Source: Sipunculus nudus (lineage: Eukaryota; Annelida; Sipuncula; Golfingiida; Sipunculidae). Taken from it: a DNA stretch of 64,000 nt. Each line of letters starts with the position of its first letter. Position 1 is the first letter of the stretch. Below are positions 48,134 to 58,620 of this stretch, in pieces. Under the pieces are notes generated by a model, which made no database searches, had not been told where the DNA came from, and was given only the letters and a program-made list of their open reading frames with translations. Location of the stretch: NCBI GenBank assembly GCA_026874595.1, contig CM049318.1, positions 13,995,241 to 14,059,240 on the forward strand. Direction: 5' to 3'. Both the position numbers and the translations under genes were made by a program.

Positions 48134-48577
48134 CAGTGTTAGGAATACCAGGTGCCTAGGTGCACAGGTGCACCTGAAAACAGTATTGTGCACCCACTGT
48201 ATCACTGCAAGGTGCACAATGTGACTAGGACATAACTGCAGGACCATTAGGCACATGCACATCTGACAGTCCAGGTGATCAAACAAGGACATTTTAACAG
48301 TAAAACATGATGTCACACTAGACACTACATGTATATAGATCCATTGATCAGAGCTTTTATTTTTTGAAGGATATTATTCAAGGTTCAATTCTGTCCAAGT
48401 TCAAACCCTTAGCTTATTTTTCACTGCACTGAAATATGTGTATAAATTATAATATAGCCATAATAAAAATAACTAATGACAATGTTTTTGTTCATCTTGA
48501 AATTACTTTTATGCTCCCAGTTGTACAAGCTGTGGTGCACAGGTGCACCTTACCATAAAAAAGTATTTTGTACACTG
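48134..48577 (-). mobile_element. MITE copy 2 (CAGTGT ends)
   Basis: An inverted, diverged copy of 40363-40818. It starts CAGTGTTAGGAATACCAGGT and ends in the reverse of CAGTGTACAAAATACTTTTT. TATTG occurs directly outside both ends (48129-48133 and 48578-48582), a possible 5-bp target duplication. No coding capacity. Confidence 0.75.
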
Positions 48578-48765
48578 TATTGATGCTTCTGATAAAAAAC
48601 ATAGATAGTTAAAACATAGTAATGATTTAAAACATGTGCATAGTATAAATAAGTTTATAACCTCTGTGTTTGGTACTCTCAAACCTATCAGAGTAAATAT
48701 CTCAGTATTAGCACAGGACTGACACATCATGCAGCAGTTGTCAATGGTTCTTTTAATTTAAGCAG

Positions 48766-48954
48766 GAACTGGCTGTAATATACAGAAACATGGACGACCT
48801 GATAGTTGGATGCAGATAAGGCACAGCCAGATCCTGGGAAAGGTTGCAGAACAAAATGATCAAGACAGAATCTTACAGCCTCAACAACAACATTGCATAC
48901 AAAAAAGAATTGGATACAACCTGGCCAACTTCCCCAATATACCTAGGAAATTAT
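48766..48954 (+). CDS. Candidate internal exon, unknown protein
   Basis: The block is bordered by TTTTAATTTAAGCAG and TTAT|GTAAGTTT and is open for 62 codons in one frame (with KHGRPDSWMQIRHSQILGK and PQQQHCIQKRIGYNL). The splice-site pair is convincing, but a second frame is also almost open, and no family is recognised. It could belong to the host gene of the candidate transposon. Confidence 0.3.
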
Positions 48955-49619
48955 GTAAGTTTAAATTTCAGCTTATAATGATAATGTATTGTATTTTTTG
49001 GCTAATTTTATAAGTCATTTGAGCTATAGCAATGACCTTTTATCAGTCATTATCTTTAGCTTATTGATTTTTTGATAATGTGCCCCCCCCCCCCCCCCTT
49101 CCAAAAAGAAATTCTTCTTGGAAAGAGGCAGTCCACCCACCTGTGAGACCATGTTGTCCAGGTCTGATCACCCATATACCACCACCACCCCTCCCCACCT
49201 CCAAATTTTGTTCTTGTGTCTAATTTACTTGCAGCAGAACAAATTTTTATGAGAAAAAACTGTTTTAATTGTTTACATAGCAATCATACACAGTTTACAC
49301 AGGTTTTCAAAACTTATAGAGTGAATTTTTTTATTGTTAAATTTATATATCTTTATGACTATTGTTACATTTATGTTTGTTTTTAGTCTTAAAAATGTTT
49401 TATAATAATAAGAAATGCTTTTGTATTAATTTTAACATAGATCAGATATGTAAAGTTATCCAGCTTTATCTGCAGTGCTGAATATATTCTTCTTAATGGA
49501 TTCTCCCCTTATTTCAGTTACTACATGGTGTAATGTTAACATAAGGCCTTGATTCTAGATGCTTATCTGTAATAATGGATATTTCTTCAACCTGATTTGT
49601 AAGGTACACCTAAGTAAAT

Positions 49620-50365
49620 TTTTAGCTTCACTTACTGTATGTCCATAGTATGATGATCTGTTTGTCTGTTAACAGGGCACAAACTATATCTGTTTGACCT
49701 GGAAATTTATAACTTAACATCTAGGTAGGTCTTTGCAATATCACATACCAAATTAAGTCATTGTAACCTACGTTCTGTAAGTTATGTGCTTTTGTGTGTT
49801 TTGACGACTTATTTCAGGCTTTAAAAACACAAGTCTTGCATTCATCTCAAAATGGATAAAAGGTCATGTATTATCTGCACATATATCCATATCACAATTA
49901 AAATATTAGGAAAATCAGCCGAGTCAATTCTTTAGGACTGTTGCTGATACAATTGCAAATTAATAATATTTTGTGCTGTTGATGTATGAAATTCATTGAT
50001 ATGTCAGTTTTGATGGTATTGATTTGTCTGAAATTTTGTGAACATATCACTTGTGCAAAATTGGTACCACCATGATCACCACCATCTATATTTTCTTTAT
50101 TTTTATGCATTATTAATGATATGTTTGCAAACCTAAAAAATCAGGGTTGATATGTCTCAATATCAATTCAGCTAAGCAAATAACTTTTTATATTTGTGCA
50201 GCACAAGTTGAAAAAACATGCATCACTTAGGCATCATGTGCATCCTTCCACTTAACTGCTGCAGACACAATTGCAAACAATTGCTAAAATGGCAGCAATC
50301 TAAGTCTAAGGATGTCTCTGTATAACAGAGCAGCTGAGTGTCATGACCTGTATGTCACTTGTTTA
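49620..50365 (-). mobile_element. Short HINE-like element, minus orientation
   Basis: Read on the minus strand it begins ACAAGTGACATACAGGTCAT then GACACTCAGCTG (50365) and ends with a GTGCCCTGTTAACAGACAAA phrase and GAAGCTAAAAATT (49620). These are the same end signatures as the elements at 22489 and 29262, but with only ~745 bp between and no tandem core. It may be the simplest full-length form in this window. Confidence 0.6.
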
Positions 50366-50520
50366 ATTTCATTTAACAGATTAAGCATAAATCATGATAC
50401 TTTAGTTTGTCTCCACATTTTTTAATACATTTTACAGAGTTCCATGTTTTCCATGCATCAGGTATATTCACCTGCAAAGTACATGCTAGAATGTATACAA
50501 ATATTCTTTTAAACTACTTC

Positions 50521-50556
50521 AGCTGAGTGCCTTGGATCATGGGTCCCTTTTTTAAA
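50521..50556 (-). repeat. Solo HINE-like 5' terminus, minus orientation
   Basis: On the minus strand AGGGACCCATGATCCAAGG then CACTCAGCTGAAG resembles the left-end signature at 26675. No right end was found. Confidence 0.4.
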
Positions 50557-52736
50557 CACCAGAAGATAATTGTTGATAAATTTCAATATTCTGAAATACT
50601 GGTAATTAGAATATGGAGATAATTAACATATTTAACCTGCCTTCAAGTATATTGTTATACTAGGGCATATTAATTTTTTTAGATGGGCTCATTGAGTGCT
50701 CTATGTAAAAGCTCTGTGTAAAATTGGGTATAACTTAAAACAACAAGGATAATAAGTGGTGTGGTCTTTGTTCTAATTAGCAGATTTCTGAAGTTAGGAT
50801 GCAAAAGCAGGTTGAAGTGAATTTAAAACTTCCGAAAAAATTGCAGCAACACATGATTGGTCAAGCACACCAAGCACACCAGATGCAGGAAGTTCAAGAT
50901 TACTACAAGTTATAGGTGTTTCCTTCATTAAATCATTTAGGTTGGTATCCACACTCCAGGTAGAAAACATATTATCCTACCTATCTATGTGATGTTTTAT
51001 GACTGTGATTTTCCCAAGGCACATATAAATTAGCACCAGAAAATTAGTAAATTAGTTCATTGTTTGTCTATAATTTAATTTAAGCAAAGCGATTTGGATC
51101 AGACTTTTATCCCCCCCCCAAAAAAAAAAAAAATATTAATACACATATTTCAAGTGTGGTTTAAGAATTTGGCAACTTCTTGGAAATGTAATGAATGTTT
51201 AGTTGGCATTAATAATGTACTAGCATGGCAGACATACTACAAAAATATAAATAAGGTAAATTATTTAATATATATAATGTAGAAATGAGGACTACTTTTG
51301 AATTAATTTAGTCTAAACATAAGACATTACCATTTTTAATCCACACACAACTGTATAAATCAATGATAATATGAAATTATATATTTTAATATTTCAGATT
51401 AAGTGTTTGAACCAGCATTTTAACGCCCTCTAAGCAGAAGAAGAGAAGTTTGTCATGATGACAGAAAAGAATGTAATGTACAACTTTGATTGTATTCATC
51501 TCAGTTGACATTTGGTCAACCGTGAAGTTATAGTATTATAACTTCATAGTTCAAACTATGACCCTTTGTCATCTGTCCCAGCACTGCCTAAAAGTAGGTC
51601 ACTCAAACAAGCATCTCCAGTTCACACAGGGCTATTACATGCAGTCAGTGTTGATAGAGGCAGACATATGATATTTCTTATTTCTTGTTTAGCAAAAAAA
51701 AATATGAAGAGTGCCATTTACATAGTACAATAACTTAGTAACTGTGGAAATATATTGTTCTTAGGTCACTTGATATAGTGACAACGGGTATCCAGGCAGT
51801 AGTGATGGCATTTCAAAAGCCAAACTTTGATGAGACAAACACACCTGAAGGGTTGAAGAATTTTAATATTAAACAACTCTGCACAATATATATTAAGCAC
51901 ATATCTGGGGCTTTTGGAATCCTCATTTTAAGAAATTTGGTACTGTAAATTTCTGTATATACTGTATATTCCATAATATTACACATATAAACATACAATC
52001 CCATCATTTCCACATGTTCCTGCTGTTTAGCCCATACAGCAGAGACTTGTGATGACCATTTGCACTTGATACAACTAATTGTTTCTCCTCAGATAAATGC
52101 CAGTTCTGCTAACTGCACAACGTTAACATTTAAGCCGTTTGACTGTCAGACAGTTACCAGGTAGTTTGAACCTCTACCTTCAGAACAAATTGCCACTTAA
52201 TCTCCAACAAGCTCTAATTACTTGTTGCCGCTGCACATACTAATGTATCAGGGCTACAGCCAGACTCCGATACGTTGCAGTGTTTGGTCGCGTGACCCAG
52301 ATATGGCCCATGACATCACTGTCTGTGATGTACATCATGGCCCTGCCCTTTTTACCTTAGTCAGGCCTTACAGCAGTGGTCAATGGTGATACTTACACAG
52401 TCACTACCCTTGCTGGGCTGGTTCACTTGCTCAGCAACATTTTGCACCAGTACAGCTTATGTGGTATGTTCATTGGCAGCATTTGCTAATAATTCTTTTA
52501 TTTGAACTCTACAAAAAAGCCATAAGTTCCCCTTGACATTATCTCTATATGTAAAACCTCAGAGATTAAGGATGTTTCAGACCTTTTGGCATACTTTGAC
52601 AACAGCAACCAACAGTGAAAAGTCACTGATTTGAGGTACCAGGTGAAAGTCGGCATTTAAAAATAGCTATGTATTTTATTATTTCTAACATTAATCCTTC
52701 ACATATCAGTTATAATCAGGCAAATGTTGTAATTTT

Positions 52737-54715
52737 TAGCTCAACTGACTATGAGTCAACAGAGCTAAAGTTTATAATTTACTAGTAAAAGCCTAAAAGA
52801 CACACTAAACAACAATTGGAAACAAGTATAAAACAAGCAAAACAAGAACAGATCATGTCCCTATCATATAGTGAGTGGAGGAAGTTGCACATATACTTTG
52901 AGTGTGCGAGGCCCACCACATTCACTGTTTGATGGAGCATGGTGATACACTGATCCCTCCTATATATTTATAACTAAAAAACACACTAAACAATAATTTG
53001 AAACAAGTATAAAACAAGCAAAAGAAGAACAGATCATGTCCCTATCATATAGTGAGTGGAGGAAGTGGTACATATACTTCGGGTGTGTGAGGCCCACCAC
53101 ATTCACTGTTTGATGGAGCATGGTGATACACTGATCCCTCCTTAATATTTATAACTAAAAAACACACTAAACAATAATTTGAAACAAGTATAAAACAAGC
53201 AAAACAAGAACAGATCATGTCCCTATCATATAGTGAGTGGAGGAAGTGGTACATATACTTCGGGTGTGTGAGGCCCACCACATTCACTGTTTGATGGAGC
53301 ATGGTGATACACTGATCCCTCCTTAATATTTATAACTAAAAAACACACTAAACAATAATTTGAAACAAATATAAAACAAGCAAAAGAAGAACAGATCATG
53401 TCCCTATCATATAGTGAGTGGAGGAAGTGGTACATATACTTCGGGTGTGTGAGGCCCACCACATTCACTGTTTGATGGAGCATGGTGATACACTAATCCC
53501 TACTTAATATTTATAACTAAAAAACACACTAAACAATAATTTGAAACAAGTATAAAACAAGCAAAACAAGAACAGATCATGTCCCTATCATATAGTGAGT
53601 GGAGGAAGTGGTACATATACTTCGGGTGTGTGAGGCCCACCACATTCACTGTTTGATGGAGCATGGTGATACACTGATCCCTCCTTAATATTTATAACTA
53701 AAAAACACACTAAACAATAATTTGAAACAAGTATAAAACAAGCAAAAGAAGAACAGATCATGTCCCTATCATATAGTGAGTGGAGGAAGTGGTACATATA
53801 CTTCGGGTGTGTGAGGCCCACCACATTCACTGTTTGATGGAGCATGGTGATACACTGATCCCTCCTTAATATTTATAACTAAAAAACACACTAAACAATA
53901 ATTTGAAACAAGTATAAAACAAGCAAAAGAAGAACAGATCATGTTCCTATCATATAGTGAGTGGAGGAAGTGGTACATATACTTCGGGTGTGTGAGGCCC
54001 ACCACATTCACTGTTTGATGGAGCATGGTGATACACTGATCCCTCCTTAATATTTATAACTAAAAAACACACTAAACAATAATTTGAAACAAGTATAAAA
54101 CAAGCAAAAGAAGAACAGATCATGTCCCTATCATATAGTGAGTGGAGGAAGTGGTAATTATACTTTGGGTGTGTGAGGCCCACCACATTCACTGTTTGAT
54201 GGAGCATGGTGATACACTGATCCCTCCTTAATATTTATAACTAAAAAACCCACTAAACAATAATTTTCAAAACAAGTATAAAACAAGCAAAAGAAGAACA
54301 GATCATGTCCCTATCATATAGTGAGTGGAGGAAGTGGTACATATACTTCGGGTGTGTGAGGCCCACCACATTCACTGTTTGATGGAGCATGGTGATACAC
54401 TGATCCCTCCTTAATATTTATAACTAAAAGACACACTAAACAATAATTTGAAACAAGTATAAAACAAGCAAAAGAAGAACAGATCATGTCCCTATCATAT
54501 AGTGAGTGGAGGAAGTGGTACATATACTTCGGGTGTGTGAGGCCCACCACATTCACTGTTTGATGGAGCATGGTGATACACTGATCCCTCCTTAATATTT
54601 ATAACTAAAAAACACACTAAACAATAATTTGAAACAAGTATAACAGGCAAAACAAGAACAGATCATGTCCCTATCATATAGTGAGTGAAGGCAGAGGCAC
54701 ATATACTTTGTACCG
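52737..54715 (-). repeat. 181-bp satellite array, 11 copies, with HINE-like 3' end
   Basis: The marker GATCATGTCCCTATCATATA recurs at 52851, 53032, 53213, 53394, 53575, 53757, 53938, 54119, 54302, 54482 and 54661, a regular 181-bp period. Central copies are almost identical; the first and last are more diverged. Just left of it, 52737-52770 reads TTAGCTCAACTGACTATGAG...CAGAGCTAA, a hairpin like the right ends of the HINE-like elements seen in reverse. The array is therefore probably the core of such an element on the minus strand. Its 5' end was not found. Confidence 0.85.
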
Positions 54716-55407
54716 TTGTGTATTTCAACATCACTTTATATATTTCATTCAGTTATAATTAATTTTTATTTTTGGCATTTTTGAGGAACATGTTTAGTTT
54801 AAGTGCCATAGATATTATTCAGCACATATAAACTCTATAATTTATACAGTACATTATGAAAATGTTATCCTATAGACAGATTGTCTTGACAAGCAGTGGC
54901 AGGTAGTATTCATTTGAACGGAATGTAACTGTATAGTTAAGTTAAGGAAGTGTCAGTGTCATTCAGATCTATTGTGTATTGCTGTTTTAAATATTTTATT
55001 TACCGAGGAGGGGCTGGAATTAGCTTACCAACTGCTACCTGTCCTTTTTTGGAGGATGTAAAGGTTCTTGTTGTAAAGAAACGTGAGATAAGTTCAAGTA
55101 ATGAAAGCTCAGTTGATAAAACCTGTAATTTCAACATGTGTAACAATTACTTCAAGAAATAAATCATATAAAATGTATGAAGTTCTTAAATAAACCCAAC
55201 AATTCATGCTCAAAGGAATGTTATAATAGTAGGATTATAGAAAAAAATAAATCATCCTCATTATCATATTTAAAAAAAAAGGATACAATAACTATTTTCA
55301 GTAAGATTATAAGACCAGGAATTATTACTATTTCCATGGAAATGTATAGATATGCCCAACAATTAAGAGTCATTAAATGAATAGGTGATCTTTGATCTTG
55401 TTTTCAG

Positions 55408-55497
55408 GCTGCCACTCCACATCCGTATATAATCAGGACGGGTAGCACGTTCCAGGTCAGACTGGATGGGATAAACATCCTTAGTGAACTCGACTAA
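55408..55497 (+). CDS. Candidate terminal exon, unknown protein
   Basis: After a good acceptor (CTTGTTTTCAG) the frame encodes AATPHPYIIRTGSTFQVRLD plus nine residues and a TAA. It is too short to assign. It is listed because it lies on the same strand as the exons at 47375 and 48766, inside the same candidate element. Confidence 0.2.
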   Translation, partial: AATPHPYIIRTGSTFQVRLDGINILSELD

Positions 55498-55980
55498 ATT
55501 TAGATATGCGGTGGAGGCCAGGTTCTCTAAGACATGTCTACTATAACTGAAAAATTAGTCATGGGACATAATGTCCAGGTGCCAAAGGGTGCCATGTCCT
55601 GGGCTACAGAATTCAAGTTAGTGTGAAAAGAACTATCTAACAAATAAAATGTAGAAGTACTGCTTGTGTAACTGAGCAGTTCTGTTGTGCCATGCAACAA
55701 AGATTAATAATATGAGATATGAGGACCCTTCCACAATTGTAATCATCCATTTAAGATGTAGCAATACACGTGACATCCTTTGTATATAATGCGTTGTATA
55801 GATGGATATGAGCACTATATTTTTAATGACTGATGAGTTTTCTCATTCTTGTTTTTTTTTTCAGTGATTTGTCCATATCCCTATATCACTGTGTAATTTA
55901 TATATTAACATCTAAATGGATAAATCAGTGTATGAACTTTTTTTCATTTACAAACAGTATCATTTGCTTGATTAATAATT

Positions 55981-56221
55981 TAAGGTATTTAAAAATACCT
56001 TATTAAATGTAAGGGTATTTTAAGTGTCCAAATACGAATACCCTTTTAAAGGTATTTTGAAATACCCTTTTATAAAATACCTTGTGAAAGGTATTTCTGA
56101 AATACCTTTTATAAGGTATTTTATAAAAGGGTAATTCAAAATACCTTAGAAAGGGTATTCGTATTTGGACACTTAAAATACCCTTTTCATACCTATTAAA
56201 ATACCTTTTCTTCTAACAGTG
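55981..56221. repeat. GGTATT-rich foldback palindrome
   Basis: Two arms mirror each other around 56100: AAGTGTCCAAATACGAATAC (left arm, near 56023) and GTATTCGTATTTGGACACTT (right arm, near 56155). They are surrounded by many AAGGTATTTT/AAAATACCTT words. The whole 240 bp could fold into a long hairpin. It ends in TTCTAACAGTG, the right end of the candidate transposon. Confidence 0.8.
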
Positions 56222-57039
56222 TATTCTGTTTGACAACAGCTACCTCAACTTTTAAAGCGCCCGCCGATCCTGGGACCCCTGATCAGTGCTGTCAACACAT
56301 TTAGGCCTATCCTCGTGCGGATGACTCACGCCTGGTCTAGCCTAATTTTAGAATTAAATGTATTAAATTAAGCATATTGTAAATGAATTATCCGTTTTGG
56401 GAATGAAAACAAAAAACGAATCGTTTCACAAATAATGTACAAAATCAATAAAAAATGCTACAAAAGGACCGTTTGGGAATTCTCTAAAGGTGACTAAAAA
56501 GTGAAGGGGACAATTTACGTGTTCCCCCCCCCCACCGGTTAAAAAGTGGGTGGGGGGGGGGGGGGCTTGTCCCCCTCTGTCCCTACCTTTCGACGCCCAT
56601 GTAGGATTGCCTGGGGTGGCAGAGAAATAGCCTTGAGAGGCTGATTAGGCCCATACAGAATTACCATAAATGGCCATGGCATTAGAAATTTGCCTGCATG
56701 TGTAGCTTTTTCAGTGAATTGGCAAAGCATATTAGGTTAGAGTATTCCCTGTCCACCATAGCGAAAATAGGAGCCGTAAAGGAGACATGCATGTACTCAT
56801 ATATTTGCTTACAAGGGCGTGCGCAGGATTTTAGCATGGGGGGGGGGGGGGGAGAGGACTCGCGACCGAAATTTTCTGACATTGAACGCCCTCCCCCCCC
56901 CTTCGGCCGAGACAGTCGACAGTCGCACTATTATCTATATACACCCCCCCCCCCCCCTCCCGGATTTCGGGTCCACCATATATTAAATCCAGGGCTATCT
57001 ACTTATTGATCCGCTATACTAAAGAATGGAATGTAATTC

Positions 57040-57085
57040 AGGGATGCATAATTTTTCTGCATTTAAATCCACGTATATACTCATA

Positions 57086-57123
<38 letters not shown>

Positions 57124-57255
57124 ACACTGAAAAAAGTCATATATGCAGGTCTTAGCAGGCATCCCTATAACCGAAAGCAAGCAACCTACAAATGGTTATT
57201 AATTTTTCTGCATTTAAATCCACGTATATACTCATATAAATATATAAATATATAT

Positions 57256-57333
<78 letters not shown>

Positions 57334-57455
57334 TCTATCCACCATGCCACACTGAAAAAAAGTCATATATGCAGGTCTTAGCAGGCATCCCTATAACCGA
57401 AAGCAAGCAACCTTCAAATGGTTATTAATTTTTCTGCATTTAAATCCACGTATAT

Positions 57456-57503
<48 letters not shown>

Positions 57504-57600
57504 TCTATCCACCATGCCACACTGAAAAAAAGTCATATATGCAGGTCTTAGCAGGCATCCCTATAACCGAAAGCAAGCAACCTACAAATGGTTATATATA
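57040..57600. repeat. AT microsatellite with embedded ~115-bp minisatellite
   Basis: Three copies of a unit GCCACACTGAAAAAAGTCAT...GCAGGTCTTAGCAGGCATCC...GCAAGCAACCT.CAAATGG lie near 57121, 57344 and 57511. They are separated by long (AT)n tracts and by TTTTTCTGCATTTAAATCC. The copies are almost identical. Confidence 0.85.
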
Positions 57601-57748
57601 TATACTTCCGCAAACTCACTGTTAGGCGCAGGCTCTCGTAAAGCGAATTTTAAAAACCTCTCGCAGCAGCCCTCGCAGCCTCTTTTGGCCCTCCCTGTTT
57701 ATGCACGGAACAGAGCCAAGAAAGGTATATGCTTCATGGTTTAATGCC

Positions 57749-57752
<4 letters not shown>

Positions 57753-57796
<44 letters not shown>
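57753..57796. repeat. AT dinucleotide microsatellite
   Basis: An AT tract of about 43 bases, followed by a diverged copy of the dispersed GCGAAAG...GATCAC.TAGGCCC phrase also found at 46212-46240. Confidence 0.9.
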
Positions 57797-57799
<3 letters not shown>

Positions 57800-57839
57800 A
57801 TCCAAAATCAGTCTGCAAGAGGTTTGCGAAAGGACCTTT

Positions 57840-58620
57840 GATCACATAGGCCCGGGTTAGCTGCGTATCTCACTTACGTAAGGGGGGTTTGTCCGCTGGC
57901 TTGTAACAGCGATGTAGCGCTGGGAGATAACCGCCCCTGCAGGGCTGACCATGCGGAGACCGCTCAGACAGTTACATACTAGACTAGATCTAGTATTTTG
58001 AGTCACTAGACAGACACGGTTGGGGTGGTCTGGGACCACCGCCCCGGCCTGTCTCTTTAGACTATAAATTTTGAAGAGCTGATAGACGTGATGCCACACA
58101 ATCCAAGCCAAGAAGCCGCAAAAACCGGCCCCGCATATCCGAACGGGGGCCCAGGAAGACCGGGAGGTGTCAAATCAGTGTGGTGTGTTTACTCAGTCTG
58201 TTTTCAGGGTGATCAGCTTTCATGTCAGCCTTAGCAGTCATTTGTTAACTAGTCATAGGGATTTTATACAGGAATATTTACTTTTGAATAACCTACACTG
58301 CACTGGAGTATATAATTGGAAAACTTTACGAACCTACGTTACTGATTACTGTTTAGTGCAAGGTGCCTTGTGCGTAGCGGAGTGACACCACGCCCTCCAC
58401 GCTAGACTGCAGCAACCGTCCGTGGTGAGTACCGCCTAAGTACGGATTTGTTAGCACGCAGACACGCCGTAGCACTTTTAGTGCAGGTGGAACTTTCGCT
58501 GCGTTCGGGCTACGGATTCACCCCCGACATCACACGGAAAAACTCACGTTCATCGCACTTGCACGAACTTACAACATGCGAGTGAGGAAGGGCACCATAC
58601 GTTAGCAGCATATGTAAGTA
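57840..58620. other. GC-richer, CpG-containing patch; possible first exon
   Basis: The base composition rises relative to its surroundings. A strong donor CCGTG|GTGAGTACC lies at 58425 (plus strand) and another, AGCATAT|GTAAGTAC, near 58613. This could be a 5' untranslated exon or a degenerate mobile element. Open frames at 57857-58111 (minus) and 58167-58385 (plus) are not recognised. Confidence 0.25.

Larger units (their letters stand above)
46786..56221. mobile_element. Candidate 9.4-kb DNA transposon with CACTGTTAGAA ends
   Basis: The left end CACTGTTAGAAAAAATGGTAT (46786) and the reverse of the right end, CACTGTTAGAAGAAAAGGTAT (to 56221), are near-identical, and both are flanked by TA, a possible 2-bp target duplication. 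Both subterminal zones are rich in GGTATT/AATACC words (46800-46960 and 55981-56210). The interior holds candidate exons and several younger insertions. No transposase domain was recognised, so the class is open. The alternative is two unrelated short elements sharing the same end. Confidence 0.45.

Noticed and set aside
53045-54571. Series of 85-residue minus-strand open frames, nearly identical
   Set aside because: They read across the junctions of the 181-bp satellite and repeat with it; no start context, splice logic or family similarity.
52851-54680. CRISPR-like regular array
   Set aside because: The whole 181-bp unit is conserved, with no variable spacers, and the DNA is eukaryotic.
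54950-55162. 70-residue plus-strand frame before the candidate terminal exon
   Set aside because: No acceptable splice-site pair linking it to neighbours and no recognisable family; the evidence is weaker than for the other candidate exons.
57085-57381. Frame rich in Tyr-Ile repeats
   Set aside because: Translation of an AT microsatellite.
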